Part shown: in pieces, positions 44,445-55,312 of the stretch
Position numbering within the stretch: position 1 is the first letter of the stretch
How the letters are laid out: each line of letters starts with the position of its first letter
Source of the DNA: Erinaceus europaeus
Taxonomy: Eukaryota > Chordata > Mammalia > Eulipotyphla > Erinaceidae
Length of the DNA stretch: 64,000 nt
Assembly (NCBI RefSeq): GCF_950295315.1
Contig: NC_080171.1
Span: 34,030,361-34,094,360 of the forward strand
Direction of reading: 5' to 3'
Translations under genes and position numbers: made by a program
Notes under the pieces: model-generated
Told to the model about the DNA's origin: nothing
What the model saw: only the letters and a program-made list of their open reading frames with translations
Database searches by the model: none

Positions 44445-44646
44445 TTTTGTTTTAATTTTTTTATTGGGGAATTAATGTTTTACATTCAACAGTAAATGCA
44501 ATAAATAGTTTGTACATGCATAACATTTCCCAGTTTTCCATATAACAATACAACCCCCACTAGGTCCTCTGTCATCCTTCTTGGACCTGTATTCTCCTCC
44601 CCACCAAATCTTACCTTGGTGCAATATGCCAATTCCAGTTCAGGTT
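44445..44646 (-). mobile_element. L1 3' UTR, third of three stacked insertions
   Basis: Antisense, strongly 5'-truncated L1 end (intact poly(A) signal TTTATT at 44460-44465). A perfect 16-bp TSD, tataccattatttctt, lies at 44429-44444 and 44647-44662. Confidence 0.94.
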
Positions 44647-44756
44647 TATACCATTATTTCTTATCCTTCCTACTAGAACTTCATTTTATTTGAGATACCA
44701 GTATGGTTTTTTATTAAAAACAAAAAACAAACAAAAACCCCAACCATTCCTGGGCA

Positions 44757-44881
44757 GGGGTAGATAGCATAATGGTTATGCAAACAGATTGTCATGCCTG
44801 AGGCTCCAAAGTCCCAGGTTCAGTCCGCTGCACCACCATAAGCCAGAGCTGAGCAGTGCTTTGATAAAAAAAAAAAAAAAA
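44757..44881 (+). mobile_element. E3 SINE
   Basis: Sense E3, close to consensus: 'gcataatggttatgcaaaca', 'gagctgagcagtgctttg', A16 tail. Confidence 0.92.
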
Positions 44882-44884
44882 TTC

Positions 44885-44985
44885 CTGAGTGATGTTGTAC
44901 TCCCATGTTGTATCCTGGGGCTTGAAACTGGGTTTTGTGCATGGCAAATTGAGTGCCTTACCAAGTGAGCTACTTTGCAGGCCTC
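44885..44985 (-). mobile_element. Old antisense tRNA-SINE
   Basis: 'gcttgaaactgggttttgtg' and 'ccaagtgagctactttgc' look like a reversed B box and A box. Confidence 0.5.
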
Positions 44986-45317
44986 TTAACTATTTTATGG
45001 CTAATACCTTTTTGCAATGTTCCCCTCAGTTGTAATAGATTTATTGGTGTGTATGCACAGACCAAAAAGTGATACTGAAGAGACTTAAAAGTAATAGGGC
45101 TGAGTCATCTGGAGATCAGTTATGCTAATATAGTGGTTACTGTGATTTACACTCAAAAGGTGGTTGTTTGAGTATGTGTGTCTGAGAATAAAGCACCAAG
45201 AAGTAGAAATTTCCTCTGTGCATCCCTGGAACAACTTATAATTTAATTATCTTTGTAACTTAGTCAGGATAACTATTATCACCCACTATTGTCATTGTCA
45301 TTTTGATATTTGCACAG

Positions 45318-45378
<61 letters not shown>

Positions 45379-46744
45379 TTTCTTGTAACTTAGCTAGAAG
45401 GACCATATAGCAAGTAAGATATCTCCCTTATTTTTTGGGAAATCACACATGTCTCAATTGTGAATCTTAAAAGGTTTGGTGCTTTTTTTTTAATGTAAAG
45501 TGAGTCCTATAAAGGGAAACTTAAGATTGTCTTCTGCCAAGAACATTTAGTAGAATTAGCTGGGGGCTTTAAGATGCTGTTTAAACCTTTTAAAGTTCAA
45601 GGTGGCATTTTCCTGTGCCTTAGTCAGTCATGTCAAACAAAATGAAGCAAAAGAAAAAGCAACAATAAACTTCTAAGCAAAATATTCTGGCAAAAGGAAA
45701 TCATTCAGTTATTTCCTATTTTTCCAGCCCAGCAGGGGGACTTAGTCACTATACCCTTTTGAGGAAATTTGTATTATAAGGAGAAAATGAAAGGAAACAG
45801 AAGAAATCAGAAGACCACTTTACTATGATCAGCTTGAACTGTCCTAAGGACTTCAAGTTCCTATAGAAAACTAAATTTAATTGCAGTTTATGTTTAGGTG
45901 TTACCTCAAAATTTGAAGATGAAGGTAGAACTTATTCCTTTTCAATATCTGTTTTTTCATACACTTTCACCAGAATGCTGGGAAACAAAATAAAGATATG
46001 AAAACCTACAGGGTATCATCATGAGAGTAAGTTGTGTCAGGAATTGTGTGTAAAACTTCTGGGAAATGTTCTCCCCTTTTCCTCATTCATAGCATGTGGA
46101 TTTGATGACCCCTCTAAGAACTCCCTCACCCCTAGTATGCAGTCTTTTGGAGGGTTACACACACAAGCCAGTAGTTACAAATTCTCAAAGAATAATGTTT
46201 GTTCTGTTTCACCCAAAGCTACTCCTAAACCCAACTAGATGCATGTGCCTAACAGCTCCCTCCATAAATTATGTGACGTATTTCCCGCTTACCTTCAGAG
46301 GGTTGTATATACTTAGGGGAACCAATTTTCTGCCCAATTTTTCCAATTTGACCTGTTCCTTTGTTGGAGCTTCAAGTTGTACTGGGTGCAGTCCGGTGAA
46401 AATGTGCTATAGATCACTTGAGGATTTCTAGAGCTAAGAAAAGTGCTTTTTCTATTGCCTGCTTACCTTTCTAGATTTATACTTTTCATCTCTGGACTCC
46501 AATCTATTTCTATAGTTTCCTGCCAGCCAAGATGTGCTGACATCTTAAATATTTTATTCAGCATTTCAGTTATTCTTGGAGAGACTAATCTGTCATGTTG
46601 CTAGAAATAGAATTCTAAATTCTGTTTTGTTTCTTCTTCAAAAACTAGAGCTCATTTGATCATTTTAGATCTTATTATCTAATCATCCCTATGTGAGGTA
46701 TATATCCTTTCTTTTCATCTTAGGCTCCTTAGGCTTCTTTTTAT
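44986..46744. other. Mostly unique DNA
   Basis: Apart from the AT/T tract at 45320-45381, no repeat is identified with confidence. Frames at 46032-46431 are uncharacterised. The 46060-46430 segment could be an old LTR, but I cannot support it. Confidence 0.4.
45320..45381. repeat. (AT)n followed by poly(T)
   Basis: About 20 AT units (45320-45361) then about 20 T. The 11-mer ttgtaacttag occurs on both sides (45253-45263, 45383-45393). Confidence 0.95.
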
Positions 46745-46907
46745 CTTCCTATTATTTCCTTTATTCCTCTTCTTTGAGAAAGAGAGACACCTACAGCCCT
46801 TCTTTACTGCTCATACAGTGTCTTCCCTGCAGTAGGGACTAAGGGCCTGAACCTGGGTCCTTGCACATGGTAACTTATGTGCCCAATGGGGTGCCCCACT
46901 GCCTCTA
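46745..46907 (-). mobile_element. Diverged E4 SINE
   Basis: Antisense: 'gaaagagagacacctacagc', 'cctgaacctgggtccttgca', 'ggtgccccactgcctc'. Confidence 0.8.
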
Positions 46908-47008
46908 AATTCTTTAAAATGTTATTTTATTCATTAAATATAGGAGTTTCACATGAGACTTTACTATGATCAGCTTTACTATGATCATACAACTCACATG
47001 CACACACA

Positions 47009-47035
47009 TAGGTAGGTAGGTAGGTAGGTAAGAGG

Positions 47036-47078
<43 letters not shown>
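47009..47078. repeat. (GGTA)n and (GATA)n microsatellite
   Basis: Five GGTA units, then about eleven GATA units. Confidence 0.96.
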
Positions 47079-47080
47079 GG

Positions 47081-47188
47081 GAGCCAGGACATCAGTTTGG
47101 TACAGTTAGTGCTAGGGAATTGAAGTAGGAACCTCAGGAATATAAATTCATTGCTCTTCCAGCTGAGCCATTTCCCTAGCTGCATCGA
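47081..47188 (-). mobile_element. Old antisense tRNA-SINE
   Basis: 'ggaattgaagtaggaacctc' and 'ccagctgagccatttcccta' resemble the reversed head of a decayed SINE. The microsatellite to its left would be the tail. Confidence 0.5.
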
Positions 47189-47726
47189 CCCCATTATTCT
47201 CTTTCTTTTCCCTACTCAATCTCTCTATTTTTATTTATTTATTTATTTATTTATTTTTTATTGAGGAGATGTCTTACAAGACTGTTAACTCAGGGATATA
47301 ATTTCACATCTTGCTGAACTAAGTGCCCATACAACTCACCTACCACAAATGCACATCTCCCTCCACTGCAGGGCACTGAGTCTCTAAGCCCCTGTTTGCA
47401 TTCTACTTCCTGCTTGATATTCTCAAATCTCTTAAAATAGGTCAAAAGGTTTATTAATGTTTCATTCTGTTTGTTCCTTCCTTTGATTTTAAATGCCATA
47501 TATGTGAACAATAATCCAGCATTTGTCTTGCTCCGTCTTTATTGCACTTAGCACAATTTCTTCCAGTTGCATCCATGGTGTAGCAAAAGACAAGATGTTG
47601 CCTTTTCTTACAATTGAATTGTGTTCTATCGTGTATACATAACATATATTCTTTACCTACTCCTCAGCCTTTGGACTTAGGTTAGCTATTGTTTGTAGTG
47701 CTGTGATGAACATAAAAATGCATATA

Positions 47727-48505
47727 CAGTTGACCCTCACCTCTTTGAGCTTCGAATTTTGTGGCTTCATTCTATCATGGTTTTTAAAATATATTCATTA
47801 ACAAGTTGATCCAGACAGTGAAAATGATACAGCACAAACTCGGTTGTCTGAGTCAATTATACACCCCTGTATTACAATTATGTATGGCCTGTAGGCCTAT
47901 GTATTCTAGCGCCCTCCCAAAGCCTTCAACACTGGGTGCAGCTGCTTGACTACTCCTTGTGTGGTGAAACAAAACTAACCAGAGCATGTTTCTCTCATAA
48001 GTGCTTCTACATTGCTATGAATCAGAAGCATCTTTGCTCTTGTAAGTGTTTGCAATTTCTGAAAACCTTTATCTAAGCCCCACAGTGGCTCCTAAATATG
48101 CTTCTTCTTCTAAGCCTTCTGATGATGAAATTAAGCACCAGAGGCAGATGTTTACCATCCAGGAGAAGGTGAAACTCTTGGATATGATCAAAGATGGCAA
48201 GAAAATCATGGAGGTTGCCCTCCATTATGACTTGAATGAGTCTACCATTCACTCCATCTGTAAAGATGAAAAGAACATCCGTGCAACAGCTACTGTCTCT
48301 TTCAACATGGAAGCAAAGCTAAAGGAGTGTTATTTCACGTCTAGAGGACTCTAATAATGTTAAAAACATATTTAGAAGGTCATAAACAGGTTTACTATGC
48401 TCTATGAAAATATTTGATTTATAAATAAGGAACCCTACATCAAGGAAATTCACTTATTGTGGTAGAATCTGGAACTGATTAACCTGGATAAACGAGGGAT
48501 GACTG
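47727..48505 (+). mobile_element. Tigger-like (pogo family) DNA transposon, internally deleted
   Basis: 779-bp element with related ends: 'cagttgaccctcacc' at the left and, reversed, 'cagtcatccctcgtttatcc' at the right. TA duplications at 47725-47726 and 48506-48507 are the Tc1/mariner target site. It carries only the N-terminus of a transposase, so it is a non-autonomous relic inside an old L1. Confidence 0.88.
48085..48354 (+). pseudogene. Tigger transposase N-terminal remnant
   Basis: The frame shows a Ser-rich start (APKYASSSKPSDD) and then a CENP-B/pogo-type DNA-binding helix-turn-helix (FTIQEKVKLLDMIKDGKK, LNESTIHSICKDEKNIR). The expected initiator ATG is GTG at 48085-48087; an upstream in-frame ATG at 48046 lies outside the conserved part. 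The frame ends at 48352-48354, and the DDE catalytic domain is absent. Confidence 0.85.
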
Positions 48506-48573
48506 TATCACTTTTGATAGTGTTTTTTTGTTTTTTTTTTTTACTGAATAGATCTGGGTTCTTCTCTTTTTTA

Positions 48574-48860
48574 TTCCTTCCTTCCTTCCTTCCTTCCTTC
48601 CTTCCTTCCTTCCTTTCTTTCTCTCTTTCTTGCTTGCTTTCTCTCTTTGCCACCAGTGATAACACTGGGGCTTAGTGCCTGCATGAGAAATCCACAGTTC
48701 CTGGAAGCCATCTTCCTTCCTTCTTTCCTTCTTTCCTTCTTTCCTTCTTTCCTTCTTTCCTTCCTTCCTTCCTTCCTTCCTTCCTTCTTTCCTTCCTTCC
48801 CTCCCTCCCTCCCTTCCTTCCTTCTTTCCTTCCTTCCTATTTGATAGGACAGAGAGAAGT
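48574..48860 (-). mobile_element. E1 SINE remnant embedded in TTCC arrays
   Basis: The long-form end (48648-48712, 'caccagtgataacactgggg') sits between a TTCC array (48574-48616) and a second TTCC/TTTC array (48711-48838). Then only 'gataggacagagagaag' of the body remains. Confidence 0.82.
48711..48838. repeat. (TTCC)n/(TTTC)n array
   Basis: It replaces the pyrimidine-rich spacer of the E1 SINE. Confidence 0.95.
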
Positions 48861-48861
48861 T

Positions 48862-49255
48862 TATTTTTTATTAGTAATTTAATAATGATTGGCAAAATTG
48901 TGGGATAAGAGGGGCACAATTCCATACAATGCAATTCTCACCACCAGAACTAACTCCCTCTATTAGAAGTTTCCCTATTCTTTATCCCTCTGGGAGTATG
49001 GACCCAGGATCATTATGGGGAGCAGAAGGTGGGAGGTCTGGCTTCTGTAATTGCTTCTCTGCTGGATATGGGCATTAAGAGGTCAATCAGAGGATACAGT
49101 TTTCTTATCTCTTCCTGATAGATGTCTGCACACCAATCCCACCACCAACTCCTTCACATCATGTCCTAGGTCCCCAACATCCTCTCCACCAGCCCCATCT
49201 TCCACACCCCCCAGAGTTTTTTGCTTTGCAGCAATACCCTACACTCATTAGGATC
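48862..49255 (-). mobile_element. LX LINE-like repeat
   Basis: Antisense LX: 'ttattagtaatttaataatg' end, 'ccctctgggagtatggaccc', 'tggcttctgtaattgcttct'. The right third diverges from the other copies. Confidence 0.82.
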
Positions 49256-49384
49256 TTAAAAACACCATCTAATGATTGAAGAGTGGAAGAAAAGTGTTTA
49301 GTAATAATAAGATGAGCTTATTACCAGTATGGATTCTTATCAGACTTAAAATATCATGGTACAGGGACTTATACTTTGTCTTAT

Positions 49385-49560
49385 ACAGTAACATTAAATT
49401 GATTGACTACTATGTATGAGGTACTGTGCTAGACACCAGTACTGAGGATGAAGAAAGACAATTTTGTCCTCACGTAGCCAGTCATGTGTGGTGAATGTAA
49501 GTGTGAAGTGCTGTGATGAGAGTAGTACAAGTATCTCAGTGAATGTAGGAGAGAAGCAGG
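49385..49560 (+). mobile_element. Ancient L2/MIR-class fragment
   Basis: 'tgactactatgtatgaggta' and 'ctgtgctagacaccagtact' resemble a common old mammalian repeat core. Family uncertain. Confidence 0.5.
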
Positions 49561-49693
49561 TAACAAAGGCTTTCTCTCTTTCTTTCTTTCTTTCTTTCTT
49601 TCTATCTTAATCATATAATTTGGCAAACACAGATTTTCTTTTTTTAAAGAGAGAGCTCCCATTAAGGTAATATATACCTAAGATTTGCCTTTT

Positions 49694-50005
49694 TTTTTTT
49701 GCCTCCAGAGTTATTGCTGGGGCTCAGTGCCTGCACTACTAATCTACTGCTCCTGGAGGTTATTTCCCCCTTTTTGTTGCCATTGTTGTTTATCATTGTT
49801 GTTGTTATTATTGTTTTTGTCGTTGTTGGATAGGACAGGGAGAAATGGAGAGAGGAGGGGGAGACAGAGAGGGAGAGAGAAAGATAGACACCTGCAGACC
49901 TGCCTCACCGCTTGTGAAGGGACCCCCCCATGCAGGTGGGGAGTCGAGGACTTGTACTTTGCATCATGTGCACTTAACCCACTGTGCTACCGCCCGACCC
50001 CTGAA
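49694..50005 (-). mobile_element. E1 SINE, long form
   Basis: Antisense copy with T-tail and an 11-bp TSD, atttgcctttt, at 49683-49693 and 50006-50016. Part of the B-box region is deleted. Confidence 0.92.
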
Positions 50006-50039
50006 ATTTGCCTTTTGTTGTTTTCCTCCTCTTTTTTTT

Positions 50040-50300
50040 TCACCAGGGATATTGTTGGGGTTCAGTGGCTGCCTGACTTCACCATTGCTTCTGGCAGTCC
50101 TTTTTTTTGTTTTTGTTTTTGTTCTTTCATTTTTTCTTTCTATTTGATAGAGATTGAGAGACGAAAAGAAACAGGGAGAGACTCGGGGAGGGAAAGAGGG
50201 AGTAACTATTCACAAGCTGCAAGTGGGAAAACAGGGACAGGGCCATAAATCCTGGTCTTCACACATGGCAGCATGTGGGTGCTGTCTACTGGTGTGAGTT
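50040..50300 (-). mobile_element. Diverged E1-like SINE, long form
   Basis: 'caccagggatattgttgggg', GA-rich body and a decayed head. Adjoins the preceding E1 in the same orientation. Confidence 0.7.
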
Positions 50301-51430
50301 AACATCCAATACTGCAGTTTTTAAAAAGACCTCAAATATACTAATGCATTAGTTCAGGAGTATGCGACTGAAGTTGTCCAATCCCTGGAACTGGAATTTT
50401 GCCCAAGAAACTAATTTATTATTGCTTATATTACACACACAGACAATGTCTTAAGTCTCAAAAAATCACAAAACATGCTTTCTTTTGGTGGCGTAGTTTA
50501 ACTCTGACATCAGATAGCATAGAAGACATCTGTTTTCCTGTGGGTGGACAAAATGAGTAGAATGCTCAAATACAAGAAACAAACCTTCAGTAAATAAGAA
50601 GTAGAAGTCAATCTCAAAAGAGGCTTCTTTATGAACATGGATTGTTGGCCTCAGATAATTCTTTGCAAAAGAGTTGGCACAAACCCGTAACAAGAAGTAT
50701 TATTTTGCACTTCAGTATATTTGAACACATCCTAATTTATATGGGTGGAATAATCACCCGGGGACAGGATTGTTTCTATAGACCCATTTCCCAATTACCA
50801 TAATGTGAAACAGAAAAAAAATCATTTTGTGAAAATCCAGACTATTAGAACTGTGATTTACATTAGTGTTGCAACACATGCGAATTTTTATTAGTGCGAA
50901 ATTGCACAGTGAAAAAACACAGAGGAATGGCAGGATGATGAATAGTACTTAGTTAACACTGCTTCTTTTCTTAGGTATACCAGTTGACTAGAGCAAGGCT
51001 CTGCAGATGACATACTGCAAACACTCTTCATTGTAGATCACAGCTGAACAAACTGCTCTGGAGAGTGAAGGGTCAGTGTAGTGTAAACAGAAATCAGCAG
51101 TGACCTATGGAGTTGTCTCAAAACATAATAAATACTGTCTTCACACTCCCTCTACCTTCTGCTGATTCAGGTATTCTCCAGCATCACAGGGTTTGTCTCT
51201 GGAGCAATATTTCAAATCCAGTAGACCATTGTATTCAAAGCAGACTTTCTAACTGTGGTTTTAATTTTGGCAAAATAACTTTTAGCTCCTTCTGAAAATG
51301 TCATCATACACATGGAACATCATTGAGGAAGAATGAAACACTTTTTAGAATACTCCACTAACTTTGGCTACTATTAGCATTGCTATTCTGGAAGAATTTC
51401 TTCTAGATCTAGGGAATAAAAGAAGACTTT
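50301..51430. other. Unannotated unique DNA
   Basis: About 1.1 kb with no recognised repeat or exon. Confidence 0.4.
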
Positions 51431-51621
51431 TCATTTATTTTAATTTTATTAGTGACTTAATGTTGATTTACAAAACTGTAAGATACCAGGAGTATAGTTC
51501 TGCACTGTTCCCACCATCATATTTCTGTATCCCCATTTCCTCCATTGGAAGCTACAGTAATTCTCTCAATGTCACAAATATAGTTTAACTATTATTTCCA
51601 TAACTATATGTTTAAACCAAA

Positions 51622-51745
51622 TTTTTTTTTTACCAGAGTACTGCTGAGCTCTGGCTTATGGTGGTGCAGGGGATTGAACCTGGGGTTTTGGAGCCTCAGG
51701 CATGAGAGTCTCTTTGCATAACCATTATGCTGTCTACCTCTGCCC
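51622..51745 (-). mobile_element. E3 SINE inside LX
   Basis: Antisense E3, close to consensus: 'ctggcttatggtggtgcagg' to 'tgcataaccattatgctgtc'. Confidence 0.92.
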
Positions 51746-52330
51746 AATCTATCTATATTTATATATACTTCCCCATTGTCCCCCCCCCATCGTCCCATCT
51801 TCTCTCCCTTTCCCAGTCATTCCTATGCCTATTACTAATCCTGAATGTTTTTCTTTCTTTCCTTTTCTGTCTGTGGGTCTGAAGGAGTTGGAGTTCAGAA
51901 CCTTCTGATCTTCTTCCTCCTATCATTTCTCCTCTGCTGGGAGTATAGACCAAACTTATTTTTGGGGTGCAGAAGGTGGGAGTACTGGCTTCTGTAATTG
52001 CTTCTCTGCTAGACATAACTGTTGGCAGGTTAATCCATACCCTAGTCTATTTCTATCTTTCCCTACTGGGGTAGGACTCTGAAGAAGTGAGGTTCCAGGA
52101 CACATTGGTGAGGTTGTCTGCCCAGGGAAGTCAGGATGGAGTCATTATAGCATCTGCAACTTGGTGGCTGAAAGGTGGTAAGATATAGACCAGGACAAAA
52201 TGATTAATGAATAGGAAAAAAGTAAAAATGAACCAAAAAGTAAAAAATAGAGCAGATGAGAATAGGGATTGTAGGGTGGAAAGAAGTGAGGAAGCCTATT
52301 TTAGTTATGTTCCCAGAGGCTTATGACTTT

Positions 52331-52357
52331 TTTCTTTTCTTTTTTTTAAATTTCTTT
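52331..52357 (-). mobile_element. Tail-only retroinsertion
   Basis: 27 bp of T-rich sequence (A-rich on the minus strand), flanked by the perfect 16-bp TSD agaggcttatgacttt at 52315-52330 and 52358-52373. No SINE or LINE body is present. Confidence 0.8.
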
Positions 52358-53094
52358 AGAGGCTTATGACTTTATTGTAGTTTTTTGCTTGAGTTTGACA
52401 ATTTTGATAATGTCACTTCCTAAATTATTTATTTCCCAATTCTAGAGTACAAAAATATTGTCTGGTAAGATGGTGTCAGAGTTGAGAATAGGGCTAGAAA
52501 GTTGGATTAGGACAGAGAGTAGTTCCCAATCTTGAAGAAAATCTATGAATAAAACTAACTGTTTACTCCATCCACCCAACCCAGGGGCCATATATATTTA
52601 TATTTAGCACAGAAGCCTGTGTAACCTCTGAATCCCTGTTGGTCTGAGCACTCAGTCATGGTCACAGCCTGGAAACATTCTAGGCTTCACTCATTTCAAG
52701 ACCAGTCTTCCTCCAAGTGGCAGGGTAGGATGACTCTGCCTACTCTCAGAGAGTTAGGTAGTCCCTACCATTGCTACTTTATAGGGAGAACGAGTTTCTG
52801 GAATGACCCATGAGAGGGCTTATGCAGATGTTTCTGATGGAATTGACCAGTGATGATGGAGAGAGGGATCTATTAGAGGTCTAGGTCCATCATATCTTTG
52901 TGGGAATTACAGAATTCCTTAACTAGGGCTTCAGATGATGAGGTGGTCTGGTATTGACCAAAAAGGCCATTATTATTAAGTGAGCCAGTTTCTTGCCCTT
53001 ATTGAGCTGTTGTAGTCTTTATCTAATGAGCTTACTCTTTCTTTCCTCCCTCCCTCCCTTCCTTTCTTCTTTCTTTCCTTCCTTCCTCACTTTC

Positions 53095-53790
53095 TTTCTT
53101 TTTTAATTGATTTAATAATGATTGATAAGACCATAGGATAAGAGGAGTACAATTCCACAAAATTCCTATCACCAGAGTTCTGCATCGCATCTCCTCCATT
53201 GGAAGCTTTCCTATTCTTTATCCCCCTGGGAGTATGGAATGAACCCATGATCATTCTGCAGTGCAGAAGGTGGAAGGTCTGACTTCTGTACTTGTTTCTC
53301 AGTTGAACATGGGCATTGGCAGGTTGATCCTTACTGCCCAGCCTGTTTCTATCTTTCCCTAGTGGCTTAGGGGTCTGGGGAGGTGGGGTTCCAGGACACA
53401 GAGGTGAGGTCATCTGTCTAGGTGTCATGGTAGCATCTGGAACTTGGTGGCTGAAAAGCATTTAGATATAAATCAGAACAAATTGTTTAATAATCAGAAA
53501 CTAAAAAGTAAGAAAATAGCAGTTGAGAATTGGGGTCTTCATGTTGAAAGTCTCTAGGAAATCTATTTTAGGTATATTCTAAGAGGCATATACTAATGTT
53601 GGCATGAGCTTAGACTTTCTACCAATTGCTAATGAGCAGAGCATCATCTGTTGTATGCAAGCCAGTATTAACTTTATGGAATCTGCCTTCTTTGGGACTT
53701 TCTACTAGATTGCCAAGCTTATTTGGTTTAAGTCTGATTGGTTAGAGGATTTATGGTGCCTTCTTTAGGCCAGAAGACTTTTTTTTTTTT
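53095..53790 (-). mobile_element. LX LINE-like copy
   Basis: Antisense LX with CT-rich tract (53040-53100) at its tail. Shares the internal part 'ctaaaaagtaagaaaatagc' with the copy at 51432-53035. Confidence 0.8.
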
Positions 53791-53882
53791 CCTATCAAGA
53801 ATAGAAATTTGGGGCAGAATCGTTAACTTTTCTTCTCCTTGAGGAAGTTGTCCGAAAGCCATTTGTCCTAAAGGACTAGGTT

Positions 53883-54200
53883 TATTTATTTATTTATTTA
53901 TTTTAGCCTCCAGGGTTATCACTGAGGCTCAGTGCCAGCACTACAAATCCGTGCTCCTGGTGGCCATTTTCCATTGTTGTTGTTGCTGTTATTATTGTTG
54001 TTGCTGGATAGGACAGAGAGAAATCCGAGAGAGGAGGGGAAGGCAGGGAGGGGAAGAGAAAGACACCTGCAGACCTGCTTCACTGTTTGTGAAGTGACCC
54101 CCCTGCAGGTGGGAAGCTAGGGCTTGAACTGGTCTCTTTGTGCTGGTCCTTGCACTTTGTACTGTGTGTGCTTAATCCAGTGCACTACTGCCTGCCACCC
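53883..54200 (-). mobile_element. E1 SINE, long form
   Basis: (TTTA)n tail at the left, 'gcctccagggttatcactga', body and head to 'gcactactgcctgccacc'. Confidence 0.92.
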
Positions 54201-54289
54201 TCTGTTTTCTATTGAGAGGCCTCTAGGCCATTATGACCTTTTATTAAGGTAGATTTGGGTCTACTTCTTATTTAAATTAATTAGTTAAA

Positions 54290-54408
54290 TAATTTACCAG
54301 AGCACTGCTCAGCTATGACTTGATGGTGCTGGGAACTGAATTTGGGACATTTGGTGCTTCAGGGATGAAAGTCTTTTTGTATAACCATTATGTTATCTCT
54401 CCAACCCA
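54290..54408 (-). mobile_element. E3 SINE
   Basis: Antisense E3: 'ccagagcactgctcagctat' to 'gtataaccattatgttatct'. Confidence 0.88.
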
Positions 54409-55095
54409 ATTTGAGTCTTTCTATCCTGTTTCATTCTCTAGGACTGTCGCAAATCTATCCTGAGAAGCTACACTAGTACCAGTCCATGGTGGGTGGAAGG
54501 AAAGATTCATGACTTGTAGCCAGATAGGTCCTACTTATTTCTGGAGATATTTTTAGTGTGAAGTGACTCCCTAGGCCAAAGGTAATTGAATCTGGACCAT
54601 ATAGTGAGATCTCTCTGTACTCTAGGATTGGGAAAAAAAATTGTTTAGGAAGTGGCATGAATATACATGAGAATGCCTTTCGATTTTCTTTATGTATAAG
54701 ATTTACATAGATTTGCTGACCTAAAGTCTATCATAGAATAACAGTATCTGACACTGTGCTGCTAGACATACGTGTAGGAGAGTGATAGGAGAAAAAACTT
54801 CCCCTTGACCCAAGCCAAACCAAACAGAAAGCTCAATTATGATCCTCAGTAACTTAACCCAGATGGTCATATGTTCTTTAGACTGCAAACCCTTTCCAGT
54901 GAATTCATTTGTTTCAGTGTTTCTTTTCTATTCTTATAGTTAACATTTTAGCTTGCCAAGTTTTAGCCTTCCAAGAAGAGAGATCAGATGCTTAAGATTA
55001 AGCAGTTCAAAGTCAATGATATTTAGTGAAAATAAGCAAACGGGATAAAATGGACTGCAGACTCACAGGGCCAAAAGTTAAAACTTACTGACCAA
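54409..55095. other. Unannotated unique DNA
   Basis: No feature recognised. Confidence 0.4.
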
Positions 55096-55100
55096 GAAGA

Positions 55101-55312
55101 GGCCAGGTGGTGGTGCACCTGGTACAGCATACACATTATAGTGCACAAGGGCCCAGGCTCAAGCCCCTGGTCCCCACCTGCAGGGGGAATAGCTTCACAA
55201 ATGGAGAAGGAGGGATGCAGGTGTCTCTCTGTCTCTTCCCGCTACTACCTCCCCTTCCCCTCTCAATTTCTCTCTGTCTCTACCTAATAAATAAATAAAA
55301 AATAGTTTTAAA
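55101..55312 (+). mobile_element. E4 SINE
   Basis: Sense E4, close to consensus: 'ggtggtggtgcacctggtac', 'cccaggctcaagcccctgg', (AATA)n tail. Confidence 0.92.

Larger units (their letters stand above)
47265..48560 (-). mobile_element. Old L1 ORF2/3' region, split by Tigger
   Basis: The left part ('ttccagttgcatccatggtg', 'tgttctatcgtgtatacata', 'gtgctgtgatgaacataaaa') matches old L1. It continues right of the Tigger at 48508 ('tcacttttgatagtg'). Confidence 0.78.
51432..53035 (-). mobile_element. Long LX LINE-like copy
   Basis: Antisense LX starting with the 'ttattagtgacttaatgttg' end. It is interrupted by an E3 (51622-51745) and by a tail-only insertion (52331-52357). LX identity is clear to about 52380. 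Beyond that the assignment is inferred by continuity. Confidence 0.7.

Noticed and set aside
45253..45393. ttgtaacttag repeats around the AT/T tract as a TSD
   Set aside because: The T-run lies on the wrong side for an antisense insertion and no element body is present. A local duplication is as likely.
46032..46431. Overlapping frames, considered as an exon or old LTR
   Set aside because: I could not match it to a known repeat or protein and saw no flanking splice signals.
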